From contig NZ_JAJITC010000016.1 in assembly GCF_020881035.1 (NCBI RefSeq), positions 1-64,000 of the forward strand: DNA of 64,000 bases, written 5' to 3'. The position numbers were made by a program, and so were the translations under genes. Of the stretch, positions 25,656-37,258 are shown in pieces. The notes under the pieces are model-generated. The model saw nothing but the letters and a program-made list of their open reading frames with translations, made no database searches and was not told the origin of the DNA. Positions within the stretch are counted from its first letter, which is position 1. Every line of letters starts with the position of its first letter. Source of the stretch: Paraburkholderia translucens (lineage in GTDB: Bacteria; Pseudomonadota; Gammaproteobacteria; Burkholderiales; Burkholderiaceae).

Positions 25656-26744
25656 ATGGCTGCACTGACCCTGCAAGGTGTCAAGAAAACTTACGACGGC
25701 AAACAGTTCGTGTTGCACGGCATCGACGTCGACGTCGCCGACGGCGAATTCGTCGTGATGGTCGGCCCGTCCGGCTGTGGCAAATCGACGTTGCTGCGGA
25801 TGGTCGCCGGGCTCGAACGCATCGCCGATGGCAGCATTTCGATCGCGGGGAAGGTCGTCAACGAGCTGGAGCCGAAGGATCGCAACATAGCGATGGTGTT
25901 CCAGAACTACGCGCTGTATCCGCATATGAGCGTGGCCGAGAACATGGGCTACGCATTGAAGATCGCGGGCGTCGACCGAGCGCAGATCGCGAAGCGCGTG
26001 GAAGCCGCCGCGCAGATTCTCGAACTCGGCGCGCTGCTGCAGCGCAAGCCGCGCGAGCTGTCAGGCGGCCAGCGGCAGCGTGTCGCGATGGGCCGCGCGA
26101 TCGTGCGCGAGCCGGCCGTGTTTCTGTTCGACGAGCCGCTATCGAATCTCGACGCCCGTCTGCGCGTGCAGATGCGCCTCGAAATCCAGCGTCTGCATGC
26201 GCGCCTGAAGACGACGAGCCTGTACGTGACGCACGATCAGATCGAAGCGATGACGCTGGCGCAACGCGTGATCGTCATGAACAAGGGCCATGCCGAGCAG
26301 ATCGGCGCGCCGACCGAGGTCTACGAGCGGCCGGCCACGGTATTCGTCGCGAGCTTTATCGGCTCGCCGGGGATGAACCTGCTCGACGGTCGCGTGTCGG
26401 ACGACGGCTCGACGTTCGACGTCGCCGGCAACGGCCCGAAGCTGCCGCTCGCGGGCGTGCCGTCGATCGGCCGCGAAGTCGCGACGGGCCGCGAATGGAC
26501 GCTCGGCATCCGCCCCGAGCATCTGAGCCCGGGCACGGCCAACGCACCGAGCGCGACGCTGACCGTCGAATCCTGCGAAATTCTCGGCGCGGACAATCTC
26601 GCGCACGGCCGCTGGGGCAAGCACGACGTGACCGCGCGTCTGCCGCATGCGCATCGTCCGGCGGCGGGCGAGGTGCTGCAGGTCGCGCTGCCCGCGCAGC
26701 ATCTGCACTTCTTCGATCCGGCGACGGGGCGTCGCGCCAACTGA
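25656..26744 (+). CDS. ugpC: Glycerol-3-phosphate ABC transporter ATP-binding protein UgpC
   Basis: A 362-residue ABC ATPase of the MalK/UgpC type. Walker A GPSGCGKST is at 37-45, the signature LSGGQ at 135-139 and Walker B ends in D159-E160. The C-terminal TOBE/OB regulatory domain (from about residue 235) is present. It energises UgpAE. It follows ugpE by 50 bp. The long open frame upstream overlaps ugpE and is not coding. Confidence 0.92.
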   Translation: MAALTLQGVKKTYDGKQFVLHGIDVDVADGEFVVMVGPSGCGKSTLLRMVAGLERIADGSISIAGKVVNELEPKDRNIAMVFQNYALYPHMSVAENMGYALKIAGVDRAQIAKRVEAAAQILELGALLQRKPRELSGGQRQRVAMGRAIVREPAVFLFDEPLSNLDARLRVQMRLEIQRLHARLKTTSLYVTHDQIEAMTLAQRVIVMNKGHAEQIGAPTEVYERPATVFVASFIGSPGMNLLDGRVSDDGSTFDVAGNGPKLPLAGVPSIGREVATGREWTLGIRPEHLSPGTANAPSATLTVESCEILGADNLAHGRWGKHDVTARLPHAHRPAAGEVLQVALPAQHLHFFDPATGRRAN

Positions 26745-26980
26745 CATCTCCCGGAACGCCGTGACGGCGGACCGCCGCCGCAACTCCCCTGCCGCCCGGC
26801 CCGCGCCGCGAAGTACAATGCGAGCTGAACCACGCGCCGCGCGCGGCAGCGTCGTCCGAGTCCGACGCAGCGCCGGCCGGCGCCGGGTGTTCCGCCCGGC
26901 GCTCGCACCGATTACCCATCCACCCTCGGCTGCCCGCCCGCCCCCACGCGGCCGGCGTCGTCAACGTCTACTACAAGCAA

Positions 26981-28645
<1,665 letters not shown>

Positions 28646-28854
28646 GCGGCGGGAACAATGGCTCGTCCGGCGCAATACCGGGCGGCCCGCGGGGCATGCG
28701 CGTTGCTAATTACCGGATAGTGGCAGCGCGCGTGAACGTCCCTCGCAGGCGACCGACGATCGACACAACGCCGCGCAACGCGAAGACGGCCTTGCATGGG
28801 ACACGAATAAGCGCTGAAGCCATAACTCGGGGCGACCGTCGACAGGAGACAAGC

Positions 28855-29979
28855 ATGGGGATGTCGAAGGGCAGGCGTTGGATCGTCGTCGTGGGCGGAA
28901 CGCTATTGGCGCTGATTCTGATCGCGATCGGCGCGATGCAATTCGCGCAACAGGAAGTCAAGAATCGCGTGAGCGCGGCGCTCGGGCCGCTCGGCAGCGC
29001 CGACAGTATCGACGTCGGCCTCACCTCGGTTCACCTCACCCACGTCGTGCTGAAAGCGCCGCCCGGCTGGCCGGCAGGCGAACCGCTGCGTGCCGACGAA
29101 ATCACGATCACCCCCGACGTGCGCGATCTGATCGCGCGGCACATGCATATTCGCGAGATCGTCGTGAGCGGCTTCGACATGGCCGTGCTGCGCACGAAGG
29201 ACGGCTCGCTGAATCTGCTGCCGAACCTGCGCGAATCGTTGAATCGCGACGGTCAACCAGGCGGCAGCGGCACCGCGTCGCCGATACCGCGCGAAAAGCT
29301 GATCGACCATATCCGCTTCGAGCAGGGCAACTTCCACTTCTATGACATGACCGTCGGACCGCCGCCGTTCAGGGTGACGCTCAGCAACGCGAACGCGAGT
29401 GTCGACAATCTGCATCTGCCGTCGCTCGCGGAGCCCACCAACGTCAGCGTCCGTGGCTCGCTGAAGGGGCCGGCGCATACGGGTACGGTCATATTCGACG
29501 GCTGGATCAAAATCGCCAGCCGCGATTCACAGACGACAACCACGCTGCGCGGCGTCGATATCGCAATGCTCGATCCGTATCTGCTGAAAAAGGCCGGCAC
29601 GCGAGCGCAGGTGTCGGGAGGTACCGTCGACCTGAGCATCGAATCGACGGTGCGCGACTATCATCTGCATGCGCCCGGCGCCGTGACGGTCCACAATCTC
29701 CGGCTCGCCGAAACGGACAATCCACTCGAAACGTTCATGTCGATTCCGACGCGCGCCGCCGTCGCGGCGCTGCGCACGCATAACGGCGACATCTCGTTGC
29801 ATTTCGTCCTCGACGGCGATTTGCGCGATCCGAAGTTCTCGGTGCGCGAAGGGATCCTCGCGCGCATCGGCGAGGGGTTTGCAAAGGCGTTGGGTGTGAG
29901 CGTCGAAGGTGTCGCGAAGGGCGCGGGCGAGACCGTCAAGGGTCTCGGCAATGCGTTGAAGAATCTGTTTGGACAGTAG
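28855..29979 (+). CDS. AsmA-like / DUF748-type membrane-anchored protein
   Basis: A 374-residue protein with one N-terminal transmembrane helix (about residues 10-30) followed by a long beta-rich periplasmic part like AsmA/DUF748 proteins (IDVGLTSVHLTHVVLKAPP, then repeats of strand-rich segments). Members of this group help lipid or envelope homeostasis between the membranes, but the specific role is unknown here. The C-terminal 40 residues are Gly- and Lys-rich and helical (VEGVAKGAGETVKGLG). The ATG at 28855 has AGGAGAC just upstream. Confidence 0.65.
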   Translation: MGMSKGRRWIVVVGGTLLALILIAIGAMQFAQQEVKNRVSAALGPLGSADSIDVGLTSVHLTHVVLKAPPGWPAGEPLRADEITITPDVRDLIARHMHIREIVVSGFDMAVLRTKDGSLNLLPNLRESLNRDGQPGGSGTASPIPREKLIDHIRFEQGNFHFYDMTVGPPPFRVTLSNANASVDNLHLPSLAEPTNVSVRGSLKGPAHTGTVIFDGWIKIASRDSQTTTTLRGVDIAMLDPYLLKKAGTRAQVSGGTVDLSIESTVRDYHLHAPGAVTVHNLRLAETDNPLETFMSIPTRAAVAALRTHNGDISLHFVLDGDLRDPKFSVREGILARIGEGFAKALGVSVEGVAKGAGETVKGLGNALKNLFGQ

Positions 29980-29987
29980 CGGTCAGT

Positions 29988-30611
29988 TCAAACCGGCAAG
30001 CCCAACGCGCGAAGGTGCGCTTGCGTCTGCGCTGCGCTCGTATGATGCACGCCGTGCCAGCCGAGCGCGGTCGCGGCCTCCGCGTTCTTCGCGTTGTCGT
30101 CGATGAAGACGAGTTCGGCCGGCTCGACGCCCGGCATTTGCAGTTCGATGCGCCGGCGCATTTCCGCGAAGATCGCGGGATCGGGCTTCACGAGCTTGAC
30201 GCGCCCCGACACGACGATGTCGCGAAACCGCCGCAGCACCGGATAGTGCTCCCACGCATACGGGAAAGTCTCGGCCGACCAGTTGGTGAGGCCGAAGAGC
30301 GGCACGTCGGCCGCCTCGAGCCTTTCCATCAGCGCGACGCCGTCATCGAGCACGCCCGCCACCATCTCGTGCCAGCGCTCGTAGAACGCGCGGATCAGCG
30401 GTTCGTGATCGGGAAACCGGGCGATCAGCTCGTTGGTGGCTTCGACGATCGGCTGGCCGCCGTCCTGGCGGATCACCCAGTCCATCGAGCACACATGCGT
30501 GAGGAACCAGCGGCGCTCGGCTTCGTCGGGAATCAACTGGCGGTACAGGTACTCGGGACTCCAGTCGATCAGCACACCGCCGAAATCGAACACCACTGCC
30601 TTGATCGCCAT
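29988..30611 (-). CDS. HAD-superfamily hydrolase
   Basis: A 207-residue HAD hydrolase of subclass IA. Motif I is FDFGGVLIDW with nucleophile D9, motif II is the LTNWS segment, motif III the lysine in LVKPDPAIF, and motif IV FIDDNAKNAEAA. The second acid of the usual DxD is replaced by glycine (DFG), seen in YihX-like sugar-phosphate phosphatases and dehalogenase-like members. Substrate is not predictable. It converges on the AsmA-like gene with an 8-bp gap. Confidence 0.8.
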   Translation of the reverse strand: MAIKAVVFDFGGVLIDWSPEYLYRQLIPDEAERRWFLTHVCSMDWVIRQDGGQPIVEATNELIARFPDHEPLIRAFYERWHEMVAGVLDDGVALMERLEAADVPLFGLTNWSAETFPYAWEHYPVLRRFRDIVVSGRVKLVKPDPAIFAEMRRRIELQMPGVEPAELVFIDDNAKNAEAATALGWHGVHHTSAAQTQAHLRALGLPV

Positions 30612-30641
30612 ACACGCTCCGCTTGGAAGTTCGTCGCTAAT

Positions 30642-32456
30642 TCAGATCGGTTGCGTGCGCAGCTCGAGCCACGCCTTCGCGTCGCCCGACACATGCGGCG
30701 CGAGCCGCGTGCGCACGGTCTCGTGATACGTGTTGAGCCACGCGCGCTCGTCGTCCCGCAGCAGCGACAGTTCGATGCAGCGCGTGTCGATCGGGCACAG
30801 CGTCAGTGTCTCGAACTTCAGGAAATCGCCGAATCCGGTTTTTTCCGCAGCAACATTGAGCACGAGGTTTTCGATGCGCACGCCCCACCTGCCCGGCCGA
30901 TACAGACCCGGCTCGTTCGACGTGATCATGCCTTCCTCCATTGCGGTCCAAGGCTCGGCCGGCGCGTAGTGCGAGATCACCTGCGGGCCCTCGTGCACGT
31001 TCAGGAAGTAGCCGACCCCGTGACCGGTGCCGTGACCGTAGTCGGCGCCCGCTTGCCAGATCGGCGCGCGCGCGATCGCGTCGAGCATCGGCGAGCGGAT
31101 GCCGCGCGGGAATTGCGCGCGTGACAGCGCAATCATGCCCTTCAGCACGACGGTGAAATCGCGCCGCTGTTCATGGCTCGGCGTGCCGACCGGGACGACT
31201 CGCGTGATATCGGTCGTGCCGCTCAGGTACTGGCCACCCGAATCGATCAGCAGCAGCCCGTTGCCCTCGATCACCGCATGCGACTCCTCGGTCGCGCGAT
31301 AGTGCGGCATCGCGCCGTTCGCGTTGAAACCCGCGATCGTCGCGAAGCTCAGCGACACGAAGCCGGGACGGCGCGCGCGGGCGGCCGTCAGACGTTCGTC
31401 GATCGTCAGCTCGGTGATGCGCTCGCGGCCCAGCGCGCTTTCGAACCACGCGAAGAATTCCGCGAGCGCGGCGCCGTCCTGCTCCATCGTCTCGCGCACA
31501 TGCGCGGCGTCGGCGGCGGTCTTGCACGACTTGAGGAAAGTGGACGGATTGACCGCTTCGACCACCTTGACCGACGACGGCACCGCCTGCAGCGAGCCGT
31601 ACGTGATGCGGCGCGGATCGATCAGCAGCGTGCTGCCGGACGGCAGCGCGGCGAGCGCGTCGGCGGCTTTCGCGTACGGCTCGACGCTGATGCCGTCGCG
31701 CGCGAGCACGTCGGCGAGCGCCGGCGACACCTTGCCCTCTGCGATGAAAAGCGACACGCGGTCCATCCCGATCAGCGCGTGCGCGACGAACACCGGGTTG
31801 TAGCTGACGTCGGCGCCGCGCAGGTTCAGCAGCCATGCGAGGTCGTCGAGCGTAGAGATAAAGTGCCACTGCGCGCCTTGGCCGGTCATCGCGCGGCGCA
31901 CCTGCGCGAGCTTTTCCGCGCGCGCGACGCCTGCTTGCGGCGCGGTGTGCTCGAAGACGGCGTCGGTGGGCAGCGCCGGGCGCTGCGCCCATATCGCATC
32001 GAACAGGTCGACGTCGGTGCGCAACTGCACGCCGCGCGCGTTCAGCGCCGCGCTCAAGGCACGCGCCGCCGCGACGCCGAGCACCGCGCCGTCCACACCG
32101 ACCGTAGCGCCGCTCGCGACGTTCTGCGCGAGCCACTCGAAATGCGGCGTGGTCAGTTGGCCGCCGGTCATCTTCATCAGCTCGACGCCGGTGCCGGCGA
32201 GCTGGGCGCTCGCCTGCTCCCAATAGCGGCTGTCGGTCCAGACGCCGGCGAAATCACCCGTGACGATCAGTGTGCCGGCCGAGCCGGTGAAGCCGGACAG
32301 CCACTGGCGACCTTGCCAGCGCCCAGGCAGATACTCGGACAGGTGCGGGTCCGCCGACGGCACGAGGTAAGCGGCGATGCCTTCGCGCGCCATGACGGCG
32401 CGCAGGCTCGCGAGGCGCTCGGGAATCGAGGAGTTGTCGGGAAGTCGGGCATTCAT
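30642..32456 (-). CDS. Xaa-Pro aminopeptidase (aminopeptidase P, M24B)
   Basis: A 604-residue M24 metallopeptidase of the long, three-domain aminopeptidase P type, removing an N-terminal residue before proline. Two creatinase-like N-terminal domains precede the pita-bread catalytic domain in the last 300 residues. Metal-ligand segments seen are LLIDSGGQYLSGTTDITR, GHGTGHGVGYFLNVHEGP and SNEPGLY, and a Glu in RIENL. There is no signal peptide. It may share a transcript with the HAD hydrolase 30 bp downstream. Confidence 0.9.
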   Translation of the reverse strand: MNARLPDNSSIPERLASLRAVMAREGIAAYLVPSADPHLSEYLPGRWQGRQWLSGFTGSAGTLIVTGDFAGVWTDSRYWEQASAQLAGTGVELMKMTGGQLTTPHFEWLAQNVASGATVGVDGAVLGVAAARALSAALNARGVQLRTDVDLFDAIWAQRPALPTDAVFEHTAPQAGVARAEKLAQVRRAMTGQGAQWHFISTLDDLAWLLNLRGADVSYNPVFVAHALIGMDRVSLFIAEGKVSPALADVLARDGISVEPYAKAADALAALPSGSTLLIDPRRITYGSLQAVPSSVKVVEAVNPSTFLKSCKTAADAAHVRETMEQDGAALAEFFAWFESALGRERITELTIDERLTAARARRPGFVSLSFATIAGFNANGAMPHYRATEESHAVIEGNGLLLIDSGGQYLSGTTDITRVVPVGTPSHEQRRDFTVVLKGMIALSRAQFPRGIRSPMLDAIARAPIWQAGADYGHGTGHGVGYFLNVHEGPQVISHYAPAEPWTAMEEGMITSNEPGLYRPGRWGVRIENLVLNVAAEKTGFGDFLKFETLTLCPIDTRCIELSLLRDDERAWLNTYHETVRTRLAPHVSGDAKAWLELRTQPI

Positions 32457-32474
32457 GGCGTTACCTGCAAGGAT

Positions 32475-32741
32475 TCATCGACGGATTGATCGGCGCGAAA
32501 AGAGGCCGACCGTCGCGGCGACGGCGATGAGCGAGACGGCGACACATATCGGCCATTCAAGCATGTCGCCGTCATGGAAGAGACCTGTCACATTGCCGGC
32601 CATGCGCGCAACGCTCGCACCAAGCACGCCGGCCAACGGCGCGGCCCACCAGCGGGCGCGGCTCGCCCGGCGCAGCGGGTGCAACCACCACCCCGCGAGG
32701 CCGATGATGACGCCGAGCACGAGAATGCCGGGCCAACCCAT
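32475..32741 (-). CDS. Small membrane protein, GlsB/YeaQ/YmgE-like
   Basis: An 88-residue protein with three hydrophobic helices, starting at the ATG at 32741. Its helix-short-loop-helix pattern with GVIIGLAGWW and a glycine-rich second helix resembles transglycosylase-associated (GlsB/YeaQ) proteins, although the similarity is judged by eye. It lies 18 bp upstream of the aminopeptidase gene on the same strand. Family role is stress-associated and undefined. Confidence 0.5.
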   Translation of the reverse strand: MGWPGILVLGVIIGLAGWWLHPLRRASRARWWAAPLAGVLGASVARMAGNVTGLFHDGDMLEWPICVAVSLIAVAATVGLFSRRSIRR

Positions 32742-32968
32742 CAGGCGTGGGCTCCGGACCCGGAGTTGAAACACGGCAGGATCAATTTCAGATTCGTCTC
32801 ATAGGCGGAAGGAGCAGCCAAGGCTAGCATTTTGGCCTCTTTAACTACAGCAGTTCAGCACGGCGCTTTCCGCATAGCGGTTGAGTTTAGGGGTCGGGGT
32901 GTGCTTAGGCAAGTTGTAAGTCCGACGATACCGCCTGTACCCGCCCGTTGCCAGGCTGACGCCGCGCC

Positions 32969-33679
32969 ATGCGCATCGCCCTTATCGAACCGGACGTGCA
33001 ACACGCCAAACTGGTCGACCGGCTCATTTTTGCCGGCGGCCATGTGTGTCTGCACTTCACAAACAGCGCCACGTTCTTGCGGTGCGCCACCGACGAATTC
33101 TTCGACCTGCTGATCACGGAAAGCTGGGCCGGCGACCATTGCGCCGAAGACGTGATCCCGCGCGCGCGCTCCATTTTGCCCGGCCTGCCCGTCATGATGC
33201 TCATGACGGCACCGCGCGAAAGCCAGATTGTCGCAGCGCTGCATGCAGGCGCCGACGATTGCCTGAGCAAGCCCGTGCGCGGGCCAGAAATGCTCGCGCG
33301 CGTCGAGGCGCTGCAGCGCCGCGCAGGCGTGCGGCGACCTTCCAACCGGCGGCGCGACGTGATCGGCGGTTACACGTTCGACGCGGCGAATTTCGCCGTC
33401 ACCTTTCGCGAGCTGACCGTCGTCCTGACGCCGAAAGAATTCCACCTCGCGCTGCTGCTGTTCAACAATCTGGCGCGGCCGGTGTCGCGCGCGCACATTC
33501 TCGAGACGGTATGGTCACGCCGCCGCGACGTAAAGTCGCGCACCATCGACACCCACGCGTCGCGCGTGCGCAGCAAGCTGCGACTGCGCCCCGAGCTTGG
33601 CTATGCGCTAACGCCGGTCTATGGTTACGGTTACCAGCTCGATGCGATTCCGCTGGAAAGCCTGACAGGCCCGGGCTGA
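32969..33679 (+). CDS. Atypical OmpR-type response regulator
   Basis: A 236-residue protein with an N-terminal receiver (about 1-110) and a C-terminal winged-helix DNA-binding domain (about 130-225, with RTIDTHASRVRSKL and YGYGYQL typical of OmpR/PhoB). The receiver keeps the acidic pocket residues E7 and D9, T80 and K101, but the phosphoacceptor position is Glu (E51 in DLLITES) instead of Asp. It may therefore be locked in one state or controlled without phosphorylation. No histidine kinase gene is nearby. Confidence 0.85.
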   Translation: MRIALIEPDVQHAKLVDRLIFAGGHVCLHFTNSATFLRCATDEFFDLLITESWAGDHCAEDVIPRARSILPGLPVMMLMTAPRESQIVAALHAGADDCLSKPVRGPEMLARVEALQRRAGVRRPSNRRRDVIGGYTFDAANFAVTFRELTVVLTPKEFHLALLLFNNLARPVSRAHILETVWSRRRDVKSRTIDTHASRVRSKLRLRPELGYALTPVYGYGYQLDAIPLESLTGPG

Positions 33680-33726
33680 CGCACGCGGGGTGCACTGCGT
33701 GCAGGATGTGAGAATCGTGGAAACGC

Positions 33727-33732
33727 TATAAT
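33727..33732 (+). promoter_or_regulatory. -10 element for hemA
   Basis: A perfect TATAAT lies 27 bp before the hemA ATG. I see no good -35 at 16-18 bp upstream, so this promoter may be weak or need an activator. Confidence 0.4.
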
Positions 33733-33758
33733 GCAAAGCTGAACGATAGCTCCCCCAA

Positions 33759-35045
33759 ATGCAGCTTCTAACGATCGGAATCAACCATCACACTGCGCCT
33801 GTCGCCTTGCGCGAACGCGTGGCGTTTCCGCTCGAACAGATCAAGCCCGCACTGGACACCTTCAAAGGCATCTGGCTGGGCCGCATGGCCCCCAATGCGC
33901 CAGAAGCGGCAATTCTGTCCACCTGCAACCGCACCGAACTCTACTGCGCGACCGACGACCTCGCCGCGCGCGAAGCCGCGATCCAGTGGCTTTCGAAATA
34001 TCACCACTTACCGATCGACGAACTCGCGCCGCACGTCTACGCGCTGCCGCAGTCCGAAGCGGTGCGGCATGCGTTCCGGGTCGCGTCGGGGCTCGACTCG
34101 ATGGTGCTCGGTGAAACGCAGATCGTCGGACAAATGAAGGATGCGGTGCGTACCGCGTCCGAAGCCGGCGCGCTCGGCACCTATCTGAACCAGCTGTTCC
34201 AGCGCACCTTCGCCGTCGCGAAGGAAGTGCGCAGCACGACCGAAATCGGCAGCCAGTCGGTATCGATGGCGGCCGCCGCGGTTCGCCTCGCGCAACGCAT
34301 TTTCGACAAGATCGCGAACCAGCGGGTGCTGTTCATCGGTGCTGGCGAAATGATCGAACTGTGCGCCACCCATTTCGCCGCACAGCATCCGCGCGAGCTC
34401 GTTGTCGCGAATCGCACCGCGGAGCGCGGCATGCGGCTCGCCGAGCGCTTCAACGGCCACGCTATTCCGCTCTCCGAGTTGCCCGCACGAATGCACGAGT
34501 TCGACATCATCGTGTCGTGCACGGCGTCCACGTTGCCAATCATCGGTCTGGGCGCGGTCGAGCGCGCGGTGAAGGCCCGGCGTCACCGGCCTATTTTCAT
34601 GGTCGACCTCGCGGTACCGCGCGACATCGAACCTGAAGCCGGCCACCTCGAAGACGTATTCCTGTACACCGTCGACGACCTCGGCACGATCGTCCGGGAA
34701 GGCAATGCGTCGCGCCAAGCCGCGGTCGCGCAGGCTGAAGCGATCATCGAAACGCGCGTGCAGACCTTCATGCAGTGGCTCGACGCCCGCAGCATCGTGC
34801 CGGTGATCCGCCACATGCATACACAAGCCGACGCGCTGCGCCGCGCCGAAGTCGAACGCGCGCAGAAAATGCTCGCGCGCGGCGACGACCCGGCCGCGGT
34901 GCTCGAAGCACTGTCGCAATCGCTCACCAATAAGCTGATCCACGGTCCCACGCACGCACTGAATCGCGCGGGCAGCGACAACCGCGACAAGCTGATCGAG
35001 CTGATGAGCGGCTTCTACAAACACTCCGACTCCTCGGAGCGTTAG
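33759..35045 (+). CDS. hemA: Glutamyl-tRNA reductase
   Basis: A 428-residue enzyme that reduces glutamyl-tRNA(Glu) to glutamate-1-semialdehyde, the first committed step of C5-pathway tetrapyrrole synthesis. The active-site C56 lies in ILSTCNRTELY, the NADPH-binding GAGEMIE is in the middle domain and the C-terminal dimerisation helix is intact. Although most beta-proteobacteria use this pathway, the gene is also the usual head of hemA-prfA-prmC. There is no clear Shine-Dalgarno sequence before the ATG. Confidence 0.95.
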   Translation: MQLLTIGINHHTAPVALRERVAFPLEQIKPALDTFKGIWLGRMAPNAPEAAILSTCNRTELYCATDDLAAREAAIQWLSKYHHLPIDELAPHVYALPQSEAVRHAFRVASGLDSMVLGETQIVGQMKDAVRTASEAGALGTYLNQLFQRTFAVAKEVRSTTEIGSQSVSMAAAAVRLAQRIFDKIANQRVLFIGAGEMIELCATHFAAQHPRELVVANRTAERGMRLAERFNGHAIPLSELPARMHEFDIIVSCTASTLPIIGLGAVERAVKARRHRPIFMVDLAVPRDIEPEAGHLEDVFLYTVDDLGTIVREGNASRQAAVAQAEAIIETRVQTFMQWLDARSIVPVIRHMHTQADALRRAEVERAQKMLARGDDPAAVLEALSQSLTNKLIHGPTHALNRAGSDNRDKLIELMSGFYKHSDSSER

Positions 35046-35165
35046 CGGCGCAGTGCTCGCCGCACCCCGCGCGTCACCGCTGTGGCTCGCGAAGTGCTTC
35101 CGCACCCGGGCGTCAGCCCGTTCCCCACGCCGCATACTTTCCGGAGCCCGCTCCACTACCGCCCG

Positions 35166-36248
35166 ATGAAAACGAGCATGCAACGCAAGCTCGACCAGCT
35201 GACCACCCGGCTGGCCGAACTGAACGACCTGTTGAGCCGCGAGGACATCACAGCCAACCTCGACCAATACCGCAAGCTCACTCGCGAACACGCGGAGCTT
35301 GGCCCGGTCGTCGAGCAGTACGGGCTTTGGCGCCAGGCGCAGAGCGACGCGGCCACCGCGCAGGAACTCCTCACTGACGCATCGATGCGCGATTTTGCCG
35401 AAGAGGAAATCCGTGCGGCGCGTGATCGCATGGAGACGCTAGGCGTCGAGCTGCAGAAAATGCTGCTGCCCAAAGACCCGAACGACGACCGCAACATCTT
35501 CCTCGAAATCCGCGCGGGCACGGGCGGCGACGAATCCGCGCTGTTCGCGGGCGATCTGCTGCGCATGTATCTGCGCTATGCCGAGCGCAATCGCTGGCAA
35601 GTCGAGATGATGTCGGCGAGCGAATCGGACCTTGGCGGCTACCGGGAAGTGATCGTGCGGATCGCCGGCGACGCCGCGTATTCGAAGCTGAAGTTCGAGT
35701 CGGGCGGGCATCGTGTGCAGCGCGTACCGGCCACCGAAACGCAGGGCCGCATCCATACCTCGGCGTGCACGGTCGCCGTGATGCCGGAAGCGGACGAGAT
35801 CGGCGAAGTCGAGATCAATCCTGCCGATCTGCGGATCGACACTTTTCGCGCATCGGGCGCGGGCGGCCAGCACATCAACAAAACCGACTCGGCGGTGCGC
35901 GTCACGCATTTGCCGACCGGCATCGTCGTCGAATGTCAGGACGACCGCTCTCAGCACAAGAACAAGGACCGCGCGCTGAAGGTGCTCGCCGCGCGCATCA
36001 AGGACAAGCAGGCGCACGAGCAGCAGGCGAAGGAAGCGGCGACGCGCAAGAACCTGATCGGCTCGGGCGACCGCTCGGAACGGATTCGCACGTACAACTT
36101 CCCGCAGGGGCGCCTCACCGATCACCGCATCAACCTGACGCTGTATCGCCTCGACGCGATCATGGACGGCGATCTCGACGAACTGATCGCGGCGCTCGTC
36201 AGCGAGCATCAGGCCGAACTGCTGGCCTCGCTCGGTGACGCGGACTGA
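35166..36248 (+). CDS. prfA: Peptide chain release factor 1
   Basis: A 360-residue class I release factor that terminates at UAA and UAG. The codon-recognition tripeptide PAT is at 188-190 and the catalytic GGQ at 233-235. The ATG at 35166 gives the exact family length; 28 further upstream codons are open but not conserved in type. Q235 is expected to be methylated by PrmC, encoded next. It follows hemA by 120 bp. Confidence 0.95.
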   Translation: MKTSMQRKLDQLTTRLAELNDLLSREDITANLDQYRKLTREHAELGPVVEQYGLWRQAQSDAATAQELLTDASMRDFAEEEIRAARDRMETLGVELQKMLLPKDPNDDRNIFLEIRAGTGGDESALFAGDLLRMYLRYAERNRWQVEMMSASESDLGGYREVIVRIAGDAAYSKLKFESGGHRVQRVPATETQGRIHTSACTVAVMPEADEIGEVEINPADLRIDTFRASGAGGQHINKTDSAVRVTHLPTGIVVECQDDRSQHKNKDRALKVLAARIKDKQAHEQQAKEAATRKNLIGSGDRSERIRTYNFPQGRLTDHRINLTLYRLDAIMDGDLDELIAALVSEHQAELLASLGDAD

Positions 36249-36258
36249 CGCCTCGACG

Positions 36259-37146
36259 ATGACCGACGCCGCCCCGACCTCGCTCCACCCCGGTGCTCAA
36301 GCCGCGACGGCGGGCGCGCTGTTGCGCGCCTCGCCGCTGCCGCCGCTCGAAGCGCGGATTCTGCTCACGCACGTGCTCGGCTGGCGACGCACGCAGCTGA
36401 TCACGCGCGGCGAGGAGCCGCTCGGGCGCGAGAGCATCGAACGTTACCGCACGCTCGAAGCGCGGCGCCTGGCCGGCGAGCCGGTTGCACAGCTCGTCGG
36501 TGCGCGCGAGTTTTTCGGGCTCGAGTTCGAAGTCACGCCGCACGTCCTGATTCCGCGCCCCGAAACCGAGTTGCTGGTCGAGACCGCGCTCGCGGCGATC
36601 GAACATCGGCCGCGTCCGCGCGTGCTCGATCTCGGCACCGGAACCGGCGCAATCGCAGTGGCGATTGCGTCGATGCGGACCGACGCGCAGGTCTGGGCGC
36701 TCGATCGGTCGGCCGACGCGCTCGCGGTCGCCGCGCGCAACGGCGCTCGCCTGCTCGACGCGAAGCGCCCGGGCGGCGCGCTCGCCTTCCTCCACAGCGA
36801 CTGGTACAGCTCGCTCGACGCCGCGCTGCGCTTCGACGCGATCGTCAGCAATCCCCCGTATATCGCCAGCGGCGACCCGCATCTGCTCGAAGGCGATCTG
36901 CGCTTCGAGCCGCGCGATGCGCTCACCGACGGAGCCGATGGCCTCAGCGCAATCCGCGCGATCGTCGCCGGCGCGCCTGAGCGCCTCGCCGCCGACGGCG
37001 TGCTGTGGATCGAGCATGGCTACGACCAGGCCGAAGCCGTGCGCGCGTTACTGAGCGCGCGGGGGTTTGCCGAGGTCCGCTCGGAGCGCGATCTCGCCGG
37101 CATCGAGCGGATCAGCGGAGGCGTGTTGCGTGGCACCTCGGCATAA
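36259..37146 (+). CDS. prmC: Release-factor glutamine N5-methyltransferase
   Basis: A 295-residue SAM-dependent enzyme that methylates the GGQ glutamine of RF1 and RF2. The SAM-binding DLGTGTG is at 124-130 and the catalytic NPPY at 198-201. The start is taken as the ATG at 36259, ten bases after the prfA stop; a GTG at 36235 overlapping prfA would add eight residues. Coupled expression with prfA fits the enzyme-substrate relation. Confidence 0.93.
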   Translation: MTDAAPTSLHPGAQAATAGALLRASPLPPLEARILLTHVLGWRRTQLITRGEEPLGRESIERYRTLEARRLAGEPVAQLVGAREFFGLEFEVTPHVLIPRPETELLVETALAAIEHRPRPRVLDLGTGTGAIAVAIASMRTDAQVWALDRSADALAVAARNGARLLDAKRPGGALAFLHSDWYSSLDAALRFDAIVSNPPYIASGDPHLLEGDLRFEPRDALTDGADGLSAIRAIVAGAPERLAADGVLWIEHGYDQAEAVRALLSARGFAEVRSERDLAGIERISGGVLRGTSA

Positions 37147-37258
37147 GCGCAGTCGCCGCAGCTAAGACCCTTGCCGCAACGCGGCTGCGGCCGCGCGTAG
37201 CGAAATCCGCTATCATTTCAGCCTATTCCCTTCCTCTATCGGAACCGCAAGGTCAGTC

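Noticed and set aside
33681..33702. GCACGC/GCGTGC hairpin after the response regulator gene as a terminator
   Set aside because: Six-base stem with a ten-base loop and no T-tract.
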